A stretch of DNA of 64,000 nt, taken from contig NZ_LT607802.1 of the NCBI RefSeq assembly GCF_900090205.1, positions 1,720,215 to 1,784,214 on the forward strand, in the 5' to 3' direction. The stretch comes from Vogesella sp. LIG4 (GTDB lineage: Bacteria > Pseudomonadota > Gammaproteobacteria > Burkholderiales > Chromobacteriaceae). The position numbers and the translations under genes were made by a program. The notes beneath the pieces are model-generated. The model did no database searches. It was not told the origin of the DNA and saw only the letters and a list, made by a program, of their open reading frames with translations. Every line of letters begins with the position of its first letter. Within the stretch, counting starts at the first letter, position 1. Positions 1 through 11,081 of the stretch are shown piece by piece.

Positions 1-2699
<2,699 letters not shown>

Positions 2700-2827
2700 C
2701 TATCATTTGAGGTGCTTTGCGCAGGCGAAGTGACAACAAATAGGGTGTGTGCGAGATACAAGATTCTACCGGCCGGGGAAACAAGAAATTCCCTGGTAAG
2801 GCTTCGACAGTTTGATGACAGTTTATG
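2700..2827 (+). other. 23S-5S internal transcribed spacer
   Basis: About 128 nt separate the two rRNA genes. No tRNA cloverleaf can be drawn here. It is presumably cut out by RNase processing of the primary rRNA transcript. Confidence 0.8.
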
Positions 2828-2941
2828 TCTGGTGGCCATAGCGAGGTGGTCCCACGCCTTCCCATTCCGAACAGGACCGTGAAACGCCTCAGCGCCGATG
2901 ATAGTGCGGATACCCGTGTGAAAGTAGGACACCGCCAGACT
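2828..2941 (+). rRNA. 5S ribosomal RNA
   Basis: The segment begins TCTGGTGGCCATAGCGAGG and ends ACACCGCCAGACT, which pair as the terminal helix I of 5S rRNA. The conserved loop CCCATTCCGAAC lies in the middle. The length of about 114 nt fits the bacterial gene. It follows the 23S gene and precedes a strong terminator, so it is the last gene of the operon. Confidence 0.96.
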
Positions 2942-2950
2942 CCCCCACAG

Positions 2951-2982
2951 AAAGCCCAGCTTGAGAGATCAAGCTGGGCTTT
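2951..2982 (+). terminator. rRNA operon terminator
   Basis: A 13-bp perfect stem (AAAGCCCAGCTTG with CAAGCTGGGCTTT) closes a 6-nt loop directly after the 5S gene. This is the expected intrinsic terminator of the rRNA operon. Confidence 0.85.
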
Positions 2983-3053
2983 GTGCTTTGTGGCGTGTGC
3001 CAGCATCCACCCCGCTGCCCGCGCTTCCTGCCTGACAACACTCCCACCACTCT

Positions 3054-3073
3054 TGCGGCCAACGTTGGCCGCA
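3054..3073. repeat. Palindromic double copy of the TGCGGCCAAC motif
   Basis: TGCGGCCAACGTTGGCCGCA is a perfect 20-bp palindrome made of two head-to-head copies of the 10-mer that recurs across the window. It lies in the non-coding gap between the rRNA terminator and the next gene. Inverted pairs of DNA uptake sequences behave similarly in Neisseriaceae; that function here is inference. Confidence 0.7.
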
Positions 3074-3119
3074 TGATTCGATAGCGTGCTGCGATTGCAG
3101 CGGCTCGCGCTGATTATTG

Positions 3120-3149
3120 TTGACGGTTGCGGCCGGATTGCCGCATGAT
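3120..3149 (+). promoter_or_regulatory. Candidate sigma-70 promoter
   Basis: TTGACG at 3120-3125 and CATGAT at 3144-3149 are separated by 18 bp. The -35 box is close to consensus and the -10 box matches 4 of 6. A start about 7 nt downstream would fall on the ATG at 3156, giving a leaderless transcript. By eye only. Confidence 0.35.
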
Positions 3150-3155
3150 AGCTAT

Positions 3156-3242
3156 ATGAATACGTTCAGCCGCATCGTTTCCGTTGCTTATTATTATGGC
3201 TACCGCACCTCACTGGCGGCGCCAGGAAACCCTGTGTCCTGA
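3156..3242 (+). CDS. Possible 28-residue Tyr-rich leader peptide
   Basis: A short frame begins at an ATG that nearly coincides with the predicted transcript start. It encodes a 28-residue peptide with the run AYYYGYR (four Tyr within five residues) and ends at TGA 3240-3242. There is no Shine-Dalgarno sequence. A perfect 10-bp hairpin follows 17 nt later (3260-3285) and the next gene starts at 3333. Clustered codons for one amino acid followed by a hairpin are typical of attenuator leaders, but the downstream gene is not a recognisable aromatic biosynthesis gene. It could also be chance. Confidence 0.3.
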   Translation: MNTFSRIVSVAYYYGYRTSLAAPGNPVS

Positions 3243-3259
3243 ACACACCGAATTTCCAA

Positions 3260-3285
3260 CAATGCCGCCGTAACTGGCGGCATTG
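3260..3285 (+). terminator. Attenuator-like hairpin upstream of the 3333 gene
   Basis: CAATGCCGCC pairs perfectly with GGCGGCATTG around a 6-nt loop. It is followed by GTCTTTG, a poor T tract, so termination would be weak. It lies between the short Tyr-rich frame and the next gene. Confidence 0.4.
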
Positions 3286-3332
3286 GTCTTTGCAGGTTGG
3301 CTGATTTCCCGGTTGCGGCTCAAGGAGCGAAC

Positions 3333-3860
3333 ATGATGGAAAACAGCCGTACCTGGTCGAATGCCTTGCCTGCTCAATTGCCGGCCGTTAGCCTGAATAT
3401 CTTCTGTGATGTGGAGCGCCTGGCCGCGCATGCCGCTGGCAGCGTACTGTCCACGCTGGCACAGTGGCAGCAGCGGCAGCTGCCCTGCATCATGGAGTCG
3501 CTGTTCCCGGAAGTGCGCACCCTGGCGCACCTGGCAGCCGGCAGCCAGCGCCCGTCGGCTGCCGACTGGTTGGCCGCACGCGTGGTGGTGTTCCAGCTGG
3601 AGCACCTGATGCTGGGTTGCAGCGAACTGCAGCTGATGGACGCGGTGAATGCCAGCCTGAAGCGGCTGGGCAAGCGCCTGGGGCTGGAGCTGGCGTCGCT
3701 GCAGTCGTTTGCGATCAGCGTGACCAACGGGCCGGCAGTGGCGGCTACCGGCCGCTTTGCCCTGCAGGCCAAGCTGCCATCGCCGGTGGCGCAATCGCTG
3801 CAACTGCGCCGCGACCTGGCGCCGCACCTGGCGCGCCTGCACACTATGTTGACTAGATAA
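3333..3860 (+). CDS. Hypothetical helical protein, weakly phasin-like
   Basis: This encodes 175 residues from an ATG preceded by AAGGAG at 6 nt. A TTG at 3297 in the same frame has no ribosome site and is rejected. The protein is almost all amphipathic helix, rich in Ala, Leu and Gln, with no signal peptide or membrane segment. Its N-terminal half and size recall small phasin-like granule proteins, but no diagnostic motif is visible, so the function is unassigned. A small membrane-protein gene follows 14 nt downstream, which suggests co-transcription. Confidence 0.7.
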   Translation: MMENSRTWSNALPAQLPAVSLNIFCDVERLAAHAAGSVLSTLAQWQQRQLPCIMESLFPEVRTLAHLAAGSQRPSAADWLAARVVVFQLEHLMLGCSELQLMDAVNASLKRLGKRLGLELASLQSFAISVTNGPAVAATGRFALQAKLPSPVAQSLQLRRDLAPHLARLHTMLTR

Positions 3861-3874
3861 ATAAGGATGCCGTG

Positions 3875-4225
3875 ATGCGTGATGGCTATATCGAGCGGAT
3901 GCCGCGCGAAGAAGATTCGATCCGTACCCTGACCCAGGTGGTCTACATCCTGCAGGCCTGCAGCCTGCTGGTGGGGGTGACGGCCATCGTGGCCGTGATC
4001 ATCAACTACGTGAAGCTCGACGATGCGCGCGGAACGCGCTGGGAGAGCCACTTCCGCTGGCAGATCCGCACTTTCTGGTGGGCGCTGCTGGGCTACATCA
4101 TTTCCGGCCCGCTGTTCATTCTGTTCGGCCTCGGCGCGGTGCTGGCCTTCGGCGTCTGGGTATGGAGCATCTACCGGGTGGTGAAAGGCTACCTGGCGTT
4201 CAACGATGGCAAGGATTTGCCCTGA
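3875..4225 (+). CDS. Small membrane protein, DUF4870-like
   Basis: This is a 116-residue protein with two clear hydrophobic spans, roughly residues 24-46 and 68-100. Between them is a conserved polar stretch (RWESHFRWQIRTFWW). That Gly/Trp/Arg-rich linker between two helices is typical of the DUF4870-type inner-membrane proteins found beside housekeeping genes in betaproteobacteria. A GTG lies directly before the ATG; the ATG has the better distance to AAGGA at 3862. Function is unknown. It lies between the phasin-like gene and a DUF3820 gene. Confidence 0.75.
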   Translation: MRDGYIERMPREEDSIRTLTQVVYILQACSLLVGVTAIVAVIINYVKLDDARGTRWESHFRWQIRTFWWALLGYIISGPLFILFGLGAVLAFGVWVWSIYRVVKGYLAFNDGKDLP

Positions 4226-4286
4226 TTCTGCTGCCAAGTCGATGATTTTTTGGCACAATGCGCGGCTTCACACGGAATGACCCGCC

Positions 4287-4499
4287 ATGGATGCCGAACA
4301 CCTGCAGCTATTGCTGACCCGCACCATGCCCTATGGCAAGTACAAGGGGCGGGTGATTGCCGATTTGCCCGGACACTACCTGAACTGGTTTGCGCGCGAA
4401 GGCTTCCCGCCCGGCGAGATCGGCCGCCTGCTGGCGCTGATGCATGAACTGGATCACAACGGGCTGAGCCATCTGCTCGACCCCCTCAGAAAGCGATAG
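4287..4499 (+). CDS. DUF3820 family protein
   Basis: A 70-residue protein that starts at ATG 4287. It carries the hallmark TMPYGKYKGRVIADLPGHYL near the N terminus, followed by NWFAREGFPPGEIGRLL. This is the whole of the small DUF3820 family, whose members are sometimes labelled quorum-sensing-regulated virulence factors. Biochemical function is unknown. It ends 3 nt before the GTPase gene, so the two are almost certainly co-transcribed. Confidence 0.85.
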   Translation: MDAEHLQLLLTRTMPYGKYKGRVIADLPGHYLNWFAREGFPPGEIGRLLALMHELDHNGLSHLLDPLRKR

Positions 4500-4502
4500 C
4501 CA

Positions 4503-5441
4503 ATGGCCATTCAATGGTTCCCTGGCCACATGAACAAAGCCAAGAAGGAGCTGGAAGAGCGCCTTGGCAGTATCGATGTGGTAATCGAAATGCTGGATGC
4601 CCGCCTGCCGGGTTCCAGCGCCAATCCGATGATTGCCCGCCTGGCGCGCGGCAAGCCGGCGTTGAAGGTGCTGAACAAGCAGGATCTGGCCGACCCGGCG
4701 GCAACCGAGCAGTGGCTGCAGTGGTATCGCAAGCAGCCGGGCACCCAGGCCATTGGCCTGGATGCCTCCGACAGTGCACCGGCGCAGAAGCTGGTGGCTG
4801 CCTGCCGCGAACTGGCGCCCAATCGCGGCGGCATCGACAAGCCCTTGCGCGTGGTGATCTGTGGCATCCCCAACGTGGGCAAGTCCACGTTGATCAACAG
4901 CCTGATGGGTAAGCGCATCGCCAAGACCGGCAACGAGCCGGGCATCACTAAGGGCCAGCAGCGCATCATGCTGGCCGACGATATCGAGCTGTTCGACACC
5001 CCCGGCATGCTGTGGCCGAAGATCATCGTGCCGCAGGGTGGCTTCAACCTGGCTGCCAGCGGCGCCGTTGGCCGCAACGCGCTGGATGAAGAAGAAGTGG
5101 TGCTGGAGCTGCTGCTGTACCTGATGAAGCGCTACGCCACCGAACTGGACGCGCGCTACAAGGTGGGCGAGATCGCCGACCTGCAGGACTGGCAGCTGCT
5201 GGAGCTGATCGGCAAGAAGCGCGGCGCGGTGCTGTCCGGCGGGCGCATCAATATCCAGAAGGCGGCCGAAATCGTGCTGACCGACTTCCGCGACGGCAAT
5301 ATCGGCCGCATCTCGCTGGAGCGCCCTGAAGAGTGGGCGGCGTGGGAAAAAGCCGCCAAGGAGCACGAGGTGCTGCGCGCGGCGCAAAAGGAAAACGCGC
5401 GGCTGGAGCGCGAGGAAAAGAAAAAGGGCGTGCGCAAATAA
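4503..5441 (+). CDS. rbgA: Ribosome biogenesis GTPase YlqF/RbgA
   Basis: This 312-residue GTPase has the circularly permuted motif order of the YlqF/RbgA family: NKQD (G4) at 58-61, then GIPNVGKST (G1 P-loop) at 121-129, then DTPG (G3) at 165-168. It opens with WFPGHMNKA, the family's N-terminal signature. In Bacillus subtilis RbgA promotes late assembly of the 50S subunit. The C terminus is a charged, Lys-rich tail. The start follows the DUF3820 stop by 3 nt. A strong terminator lies 12 nt after the stop. Confidence 0.93.
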   Translation: MAIQWFPGHMNKAKKELEERLGSIDVVIEMLDARLPGSSANPMIARLARGKPALKVLNKQDLADPAATEQWLQWYRKQPGTQAIGLDASDSAPAQKLVAACRELAPNRGGIDKPLRVVICGIPNVGKSTLINSLMGKRIAKTGNEPGITKGQQRIMLADDIELFDTPGMLWPKIIVPQGGFNLAASGAVGRNALDEEEVVLELLLYLMKRYATELDARYKVGEIADLQDWQLLELIGKKRGAVLSGGRINIQKAAEIVLTDFRDGNIGRISLERPEEWAAWEKAAKEHEVLRAAQKENARLEREEKKKGVRK

Positions 5442-5453
5442 GGCCGCCCCAAT

Positions 5454-5482
5454 AAAAAAAGGCGGAGCGATCCGCCTTTTTT
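5454..5482. terminator. Bidirectional terminator after rbgA
   Basis: GGCGGA and TCCGCC pair around a GCGA loop, with seven A before and six T after. It can stop rbgA transcription and, read on the other strand, transcription leaving ruvX. Confidence 0.85.
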
Positions 5483-5526
5483 CATTTGCCGCCGCCGCGA
5501 AGCGTGCGGCCAACCTTTACACCTGT

Positions 5527-5958
5527 TCAGGCAATCGGCTCGCCCGGCTGTTCGAACCAGCCCATCAGGATGGCCTGGGCCGCCACCTGGTCCAGCATCT
5601 CCTTCTGGCGGCGGCCGTAAACACCGGCCTCTTCCAGCAGGCCCTCGGCGATCACCGAGGTCAGTCGCTCGTCCACCAGCCACACCGGCAGCTTGTAACG
5701 GCCCTGCAGGCGCTGCGCGAACTTGCGCGACAAGGCGGTAAGCTGGTGCTCGCCGCCGTCCATGTGGCAGGGCAGACCCACCACGAAGCCGGTGACTTTC
5801 CATTCCGCCACCAGCTTGCCGATGGCGGCAAAGCGCACGTCGTTGACTTCGCTGCGTATGGTTTCCAGCGGGGTGGCGATGCCCACTTCCGGCTCGCCCA
5901 GTGCCACGCCGATGCGCTTCTCGCCGAAGTCCAGCCCCAGCACCGTGCCCTTATGCAT
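5527..5958 (-). CDS. ruvX: Holliday junction resolvase-like protein RuvX/YqgF
   Basis: This is a 143-residue RNase H-fold protein that opens with [16 protein letters not shown]. The first catalytic Asp is in LGLDFG, the middle Glu region is in [10 protein letters not shown], and a conserved Asp follows in [12 protein letters not shown]. The family acts on pre-16S rRNA ends in E. coli and is also called a putative Holliday junction resolvase. The start overlaps the yqgE stop by 8 bp, so translation is coupled. This yqgE-ruvX order is conserved in proteobacteria. Confidence 0.93.
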   Translation of the reverse strand: MHKGTVLGLDFGEKRIGVALGEPEVGIATPLETIRSEVNDVRFAAIGKLVAEWKVTGFVVGLPCHMDGGEHQLTALSRKFAQRLQGRYKLPVWLVDERLTSVIAEGLLEEAGVYGRRQKEMLDQVAAQAILMGWFEQPGEPIA

Positions 5959-6511
5959 GGCCGGAAACGGTGCTGAGCAGCGCCGGGTCGAAGCCCAGCA
6001 GTTTGATGGCGCAGCTGTAGCGGTCTTCCACCGGCGTGTCGAACATCACCCATTCTTCCGCCGGCACCGTCAGCCAGCCGTTGTTGGCGATTTCCTCTTC
6101 CAGCTGGCCTTTTTCCCAGCCGGCGTAGCCCAGGCTCATCAGCAGCTTGTCCGGGCCCTTGCCTTCCGATACCGCGGCCAGGATGTCCTTGGAGGTGGTC
6201 AGCGCCAGGTCGTCGGTGATGGTGAGCGTGGATTGCCAGTTGCCGATCGGATTGTGCAGCACGAAGCCGCGATCCGGCTGCACCGGGCCGCCGAAGAACA
6301 CCGGCCAGGTGCTGGCGTCGCCCTCCGGCAGCGGCAGGTCGATCTGCTCCAGGAGCTGGGCGGCCACGATGCCGGACGGCTTGTTGATGATGATCCCCAT
6401 TGCGCCCTGTTCGCCGTGCTCGCAGACATACACGATGCTTTTGGCAAACAGCGGGTCGGCCATGTCAGGCATGGCGATGAGGAAATGATGGGCAAGAGTA
6501 AGCGTTTCCAT
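5951..6511 (-). CDS. yqgE: YqgE/AlgH family protein (UPF0301)
   Basis: A 186-residue protein with the family opening [20 protein letters not shown]. Internal landmarks are [19 protein letters not shown] and [16 protein letters not shown]. Members are cytosolic and of uncertain function, although AlgH was named for an alginate phenotype in Pseudomonas. It lies upstream of and overlaps ruvX. The 128 nt to the divergent smc gene presumably hold both promoters; a copy of the TGCGGCCAAC motif is there at 6573-6582. Confidence 0.92.
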   Translation of the reverse strand: METLTLAHHFLIAMPDMADPLFAKSIVYVCEHGEQGAMGIIINKPSGIVAAQLLEQIDLPLPEGDASTWPVFFGGPVQPDRGFVLHNPIGNWQSTLTITDDLALTTSKDILAAVSEGKGPDKLLMSLGYAGWEKGQLEEEIANNGWLTVPAEEWVMFDTPVEDRYSCAIKLLGFDPALLSTVSGHA

Positions 6512-6639
6512 GGCTGCATTATGGCAACCAATGCCATGCCCGGCAAAGCCGCTTTGCGGCGCGGCAGCGAAAGGTTGGCCGCAGCGGGCGGCGGGCTTGC
6601 TAAAATGCCCGGCTGAATCAACCTTTTGCGGATCACGCC

Positions 6640-9600
6640 TTGCGCCTCACCCATATCAAGCTTGCCGGCTTCAAATCCTTTGTCGACCCCACCACCATCG
6701 CCGTGCCCGGCCAGCTGGTGGCGGTGATCGGCCCCAATGGCTGCGGCAAGTCCAATGTGATCGACGCCGTGCGCTGGGTGCTGGGCGAATCCTCCGCCAA
6801 GCAGCTGCGCGGCGAGTCGATGCAGGACGTGATCTTCAACGGCTCCTCCACCCGAAAACCGGTGTCGCGCGCCTCGGTGGAACTGGTGTTCGACAACGGC
6901 GACGGCCAGCTCACCGGGCCGTGGGGGCAGTACGCCGAAGTGGCGATCAAGCGCGTGCTCACCCGCCAGGGCGAATCCAGCTACTACATCAACAACCAGC
7001 AGGTGCGCCGCCGCGACATCACCGACCTGTTCCTGGGCACCGGCGTGGGCGCGCGCGGCTACGCGGTGATCGAGCAGGGCATGATCTCGCGCATCATCGA
7101 GGCGCGGCCGGAAGAGCTGCGCGCCTACCTGGAAGAAGCCGCCGGCGTATCGCGCTACAAGGAGCGCCGGCGCGAAACCGAAAACCGCCTGGCCGACACT
7201 CGCGACAACCTCACCCGCATCGAAGACCTCAAGCTGGAACTGTCGCGGCAGGTGGAAAAGCTCGCCGAGCAGGCCGAGGTGGCGGCCAACTACCAGGACA
7301 TGCGCGGCGCGCTCACCTTCAAGCAGAATCTGCTGGCGCTGGCACGGCGCGAGGAAGCCGCGCGGCAGGAGGCCGCGGCGCGCGGCGAGCTGGCACGCAT
7401 CGAAACCGAAGAAGCCGCGCTGGAAGCCGCCCACACCCATCTGGAAACCGAGCTGGAAACCGTGCGCGAGACGCACTACGCCGCCAGCGACGCGGTGCAC
7501 GAGGCGCAGCAGGCGCTGTTCGAGGCCAATGCCGGCCTGGCGCGGCTGGAAGAACAGCAGCGCCACCAGCTGCAAAGCCGCGAGCGGCTGGAGCGCGAAC
7601 TCGGCAACGCCCGCCAGGAGCGCCAGCTGCTGGCGGAAAGCCGCAGCCAGGTAGCCACCGAGCTGGACGACTGGCTGCCGCGGCGCGAAGAGGCCCAGCT
7701 GCGCATGGAAGAAGCGCAGATGGGGCTGGAGGACGGCGCTGACAGCCTGCCCTCCGCCGAGGCCGAGTTCCGCGTGGCCGACCAGCGCCTGACACAGATG
7801 ACGGCACAGATTGCCAACCTCACCCGCGAACGCGATCTGGCGCGCCAGCAGGGCGAGCACCAGCGTCGCAGCATCGAACAGTTGGCCGCACGCGAACAGG
7901 CGCTGCGCCAGGAACTGTCGGCACTCAACCTGCCGGATGCCGCCGCGCTCGATACCGCGCAGCAGCAGATGGCGGCGGCGCAGAGCGCGCTGGACGCGGT
8001 ACGCGCCCGGCTGGCGGCCGACGAGGCCAAGCAGGCCGATCTGTCATCCGAGCGCGAGCAACTGGACAAACAACTGGCGCAGCTGGGCGCCGACGCCGCC
8101 CGTGCCGAGGCCGAAGTCGCCGCGCTGGACGCCGTGCTGGCACGCGAGGCCGCCGGCGAGCAGCTGGCCGGCTGGCTGGAAGCGCAGCAACTGGCCAGCG
8201 CACCGGCGCTGTGGCAAAGCCTGCAGGTGGACGAACACTGGCGCGTGGCGCTGGAGGCACTGCTGGCCGATCGGCTGGCGGCACGCGCCGCCGCGCTGCC
8301 GGATGCCACACCACCGGCGCCGCTGACGCTGGTGGATGGCAATGCGCCGGCGGCTGTGGCCGCCAGCGTGCGGCCAACCTTGCTGGCGCAGGTGACGGTG
8401 GCAGCGCCATTCGCCGCCGCGCTGGCCGACTGGCTGCACGGCGTGTACTGCGCCGACAGCCTGCAGGCCGCCATCGCCCACCGCCAGGAACTGGCTGCCG
8501 GTGAATGCTGGATCACGCCGCAAGGCCACCGCGTTGGCCGCAACAGCATCAGCTACCACGCCGCCGGCAGCGGCGACGGCATGATGGCGCGCAAGGCGGC
8601 GCGCGATGCCGCCGCCGAGCGGCTGGAGGGCATCGAGCCGGAAATCGCCCAGCTGCAGCGTCGTCGCGATGGCGCCGTTGCCACGCTGGGCATGCTGGCC
8701 GAGGTAGTGCGCGCACAGAAAGGCGCACTGTCGCGGCTGGAGGGCGAGCTGAACGCTGCCACGCTGGAACACGTCAAACTGGACCAGGCCGCGCGCCAGG
8801 GCGCCGCCCGGCTGTCCGCCATTCATGGCGAGCAGGCGCGGCTGGCCGACGAGCGCAGCCTGGCGCAGGACAGCATCAGCGAAACCGAGCTGCAGGCCGA
8901 GGAAAACGCCATGCAGCTGGAAGAGCTGCAGGACACGCTGGAAGAAGCGCGGCTGGCGCGGCTGAATGCCGAAACCGGGCTGGAACTGGCGCGCAACCGC
9001 ACCCGCGACGCCGAGCGCATGGTGCACGAGATCCGCCTGGCACTGAGCACGGCGGAACAGAAAGTGGCCGAGCTGGCGCGCCGCGCGCGCGAACTGGAAG
9101 AGCGCGATCTGCAGCTGGCCGAGCGGCTGGAAACGCTGGCCATCGAAGCCGACAGCGTGGAAGAAGCGGCGCCGGACGATGCGCTGCAGGAAGCGCTGGC
9201 TATGCGTGAAACGCGCGAGCAGGGCTTGGCCGCCGCGCGCGACGCGCTGAACGCGCTGACCGAAACCCTGCGCCAGCACAGCCAGCGGCAGCAGGAAGTG
9301 AACGCGGCCTTGCCGGCGCTGCGCGAAGCGCGTTCGGACTGGCTGCTCAAGCATCAGGAGGCGCGCCTCAACCTGGAGCGTTTCAACGAGGAACTGCAGA
9401 CCGCCGGCGCCGACGAGGCCGAGCTGCTGCCGCACCTGAACGACAATGTGAAACCTAATGCGCTGGCGGCGGAGATCGCGCGGCTGGCGCGCGCCATCGA
9501 GGGCCTGGGCGCCGTCAACCTGGCGGCACTGCAGGAGCTGGAAGAAGCGCAGAAGCGCGGCGACTACCTGGCCAGCCAGACTGACGACCTGATGCAGGCG

Positions 9601-10122
9601 ATGGCGACGCTGGAAGAGGCCATCGCCAAGATCGACGGCGAAACCCGCGACATGCTGCAGGCTACCTACGCGGCGGTAAACGCCAAGATGAGCGAATTCT
9701 TCCCCACGCTGTTCGGCGGCGGCCGCGCCGAGCTGGTGCTGACCGGTGAGGATCTGCTGTCCGCCGGCATCCAGATCATCGCCCAGCCGCCGGGCAAGAA
9801 GAACAGCACCATCCACCTGCTGTCCGGTGGTGAGAAGGCGCTGACCGCGATGAGCCTGGTGTTCTCGCTATTCAGCCTCAACCCGGCGCCGTTCTGCCTG
9901 CTGGACGAGGTGGATGCGCCGCTGGACGACGCCAATACCAGCCGTTTCTGCGACCTGGTGAAGCAGATGGCGGCCGGCACCCAGTTCCTGTACATCAGCC
10001 ACAACCGCCTGACCATGGAAATGGCCGAGCAGCTGGTGGGGGTGACCATGCAGGAGCAGGGCGTGAGCCGCATCGTGGCGGTGGATATCGTGGCCGCGCT
10101 GAAAATGCGAGAGAGCAGCTGA
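6640..10122 (+). CDS. smc: Chromosome segregation ATPase SMC
   Basis: This is a 1160-residue SMC protein from a TTG start (MRLTHIKLAGFKSFVDPTTI), the usual N terminus. Walker A GPNGCGKS is at 31-38. Long coiled coils flank a hinge around 500-640. The C-terminal head has the signature LSGGEKALTAMSL and Walker B CLLDEVDAPLDDAN. SMC dimers with ScpA/ScpB compact and segregate the chromosome. The gene runs divergently from yqgE and ends at a hairpin at 10141. Betaproteobacteria commonly use SMC rather than MukB. Confidence 0.97.
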   Translation: MRLTHIKLAGFKSFVDPTTIAVPGQLVAVIGPNGCGKSNVIDAVRWVLGESSAKQLRGESMQDVIFNGSSTRKPVSRASVELVFDNGDGQLTGPWGQYAEVAIKRVLTRQGESSYYINNQQVRRRDITDLFLGTGVGARGYAVIEQGMISRIIEARPEELRAYLEEAAGVSRYKERRRETENRLADTRDNLTRIEDLKLELSRQVEKLAEQAEVAANYQDMRGALTFKQNLLALARREEAARQEAAARGELARIETEEAALEAAHTHLETELETVRETHYAASDAVHEAQQALFEANAGLARLEEQQRHQLQSRERLERELGNARQERQLLAESRSQVATELDDWLPRREEAQLRMEEAQMGLEDGADSLPSAEAEFRVADQRLTQMTAQIANLTRERDLARQQGEHQRRSIEQLAAREQALRQELSALNLPDAAALDTAQQQMAAAQSALDAVRARLAADEAKQADLSSEREQLDKQLAQLGADAARAEAEVAALDAVLAREAAGEQLAGWLEAQQLASAPALWQSLQVDEHWRVALEALLADRLAARAAALPDATPPAPLTLVDGNAPAAVAASVRPTLLAQVTVAAPFAAALADWLHGVYCADSLQAAIAHRQELAAGECWITPQGHRVGRNSISYHAAGSGDGMMARKAARDAAAERLEGIEPEIAQLQRRRDGAVATLGMLAEVVRAQKGALSRLEGELNAATLEHVKLDQAARQGAARLSAIHGEQARLADERSLAQDSISETELQAEENAMQLEELQDTLEEARLARLNAETGLELARNRTRDAERMVHEIRLALSTAEQKVAELARRARELEERDLQLAERLETLAIEADSVEEAAPDDALQEALAMRETREQGLAAARDALNALTETLRQHSQRQQEVNAALPALREARSDWLLKHQEARLNLERFNEELQTAGADEAELLPHLNDNVKPNALAAEIARLARAIEGLGAVNLAALQELEEAQKRGDYLASQTDDLMQAMATLEEAIAKIDGETRDMLQATYAAVNAKMSEFFPTLFGGGRAELVLTGEDLLSAGIQIIAQPPGKKNSTIHLLSGGEKALTAMSLVFSLFSLNPAPFCLLDEVDAPLDDANTSRFCDLVKQMAAGTQFLYISHNRLTMEMAEQLVGVTMQEQGVSRIVAVDIVAALKMRESS

Positions 10123-10140
10123 TGCTGCTCCGGCTGTTGG

Positions 10141-10171
10141 CAAAGCCCTTGCGCGGCGCGCGAGGGCTTTG
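10141..10171 (+). terminator. Hairpin after smc
   Basis: CAAAGCCCT pairs with AGGGCTTTG around a GC-rich 13-nt loop, 19 nt after the smc stop. There is only a short T run in the stem's 3' arm. Its position argues that the next gene starts downstream of it rather than at the ATG overlapping the smc stop. Confidence 0.5.
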
Positions 10172-10283
10172 TCGTGAAAAACCGGAAGGCTGCCGATTCT
10201 ATGGCTTGGTTGGAGCGGCCCGGCTTTGCCGGGCCCGGCAGATGCTGGGCCCGGGACTGTGTACGCAGCCTGCGCAGCTGACG

Positions 10284-10985
10284 ATGCGCAAGGCGCTGCT
10301 GCTGTCGTTGCTGCTGCACGTGCTGCTGCTGGCTGCACTGGCGGATAGCGGCAGCCTGCCACTGGCGCCACGGCTGCCGTTCATGCTGGAACTGCGCGTA
10401 GCACCGGCCGAAACGCGGGGGCCGGAAACTGCGGCAGAGGGCGGCAAGCCGGCAACGCCGCCCCGCGCCGCAGTAGCGCCCGCCACTGGCTTGCGGCCAA
10501 CCCCGGTGGCGCCACGTCAGCCACCGCACGCCGCGACGGCAGCCACCGTACCCGCGCCGCCGTCTGCACCGACGCTGTCGTCAGACAAGGTGACGGCCCA
10601 GGGCCAGGCGGCAGCACTACCCTCGACCGCCCCGTCACCCGGTGCAGCCGCCACGGCGACGGGGGTTACCGGTGCTGCGGCCAATATCAATTCGCCGGCG
10701 GGGGAAACTCGCGCGCTACGCAAATTGTCAGTAAGCAGGCCAGACTACCCGCCGCTGGCTCGCCAGCTGGGGCAGGAAGGTACGGTGTGGTTGCGCTTGA
10801 CGGTGAATGAGCAGGGGCGGGTGACGGCGGTCGCACTGCTGCACAGCAGTGGTTTTGTCCGCCTGGACAAAGCGGCAGAGGATGCAGTGCGGCAGTGGCG
10901 CTTTAGCCCGCAACTGGAAGCTGGCAAGGCGGTTGTCGCCGATACGGAACAACCGGTACGCTTCAGCTTGCAGGAAATTGAATAA
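10284..10985 (+). CDS. Energy transducer TonB-family protein
   Basis: From the ATG at 10284 this gives 233 residues: a hydrophobic anchor at 3-18, a long Pro/Ala/Thr-rich linker, and a C-terminal TonB domain of about 80 residues (VSRPDYPPLARQLGQEGTV ... LDKAAEDAVRQWRFSP). TonB proteins couple ExbBD energy to outer-membrane transporters. The same frame is open from 10122, overlapping the smc stop. That would put 54 Arg-rich residues before the anchor and cross the smc hairpin, so I prefer the later start, although its ribosome site is weak. No exbBD lies nearby. Confidence 0.8.
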   Translation: MRKALLLSLLLHVLLLAALADSGSLPLAPRLPFMLELRVAPAETRGPETAAEGGKPATPPRAAVAPATGLRPTPVAPRQPPHAATAATVPAPPSAPTLSSDKVTAQGQAAALPSTAPSPGAAATATGVTGAAANINSPAGETRALRKLSVSRPDYPPLARQLGQEGTVWLRLTVNEQGRVTAVALLHSSGFVRLDKAAEDAVRQWRFSPQLEAGKAVVADTEQPVRFSLQEIE

Positions 10986-11081
10986 AAAACAGGCATGACG
11001 GGCGGTTTCGGCCCGCGTGCCCGCGCCGGCATTTGTTATACTGCCGACCTATAGACTGGTTGCCGCTGTGGATAAAGCTCA

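Noticed and set aside
10122..10283. A 54-residue N-terminal extension of the TonB-like protein
   Set aside because: It would start within the smc stop codon, pass through the smc hairpin and place Arg-rich sequence before the membrane anchor. The start at 10284 gives a normal TonB N terminus.
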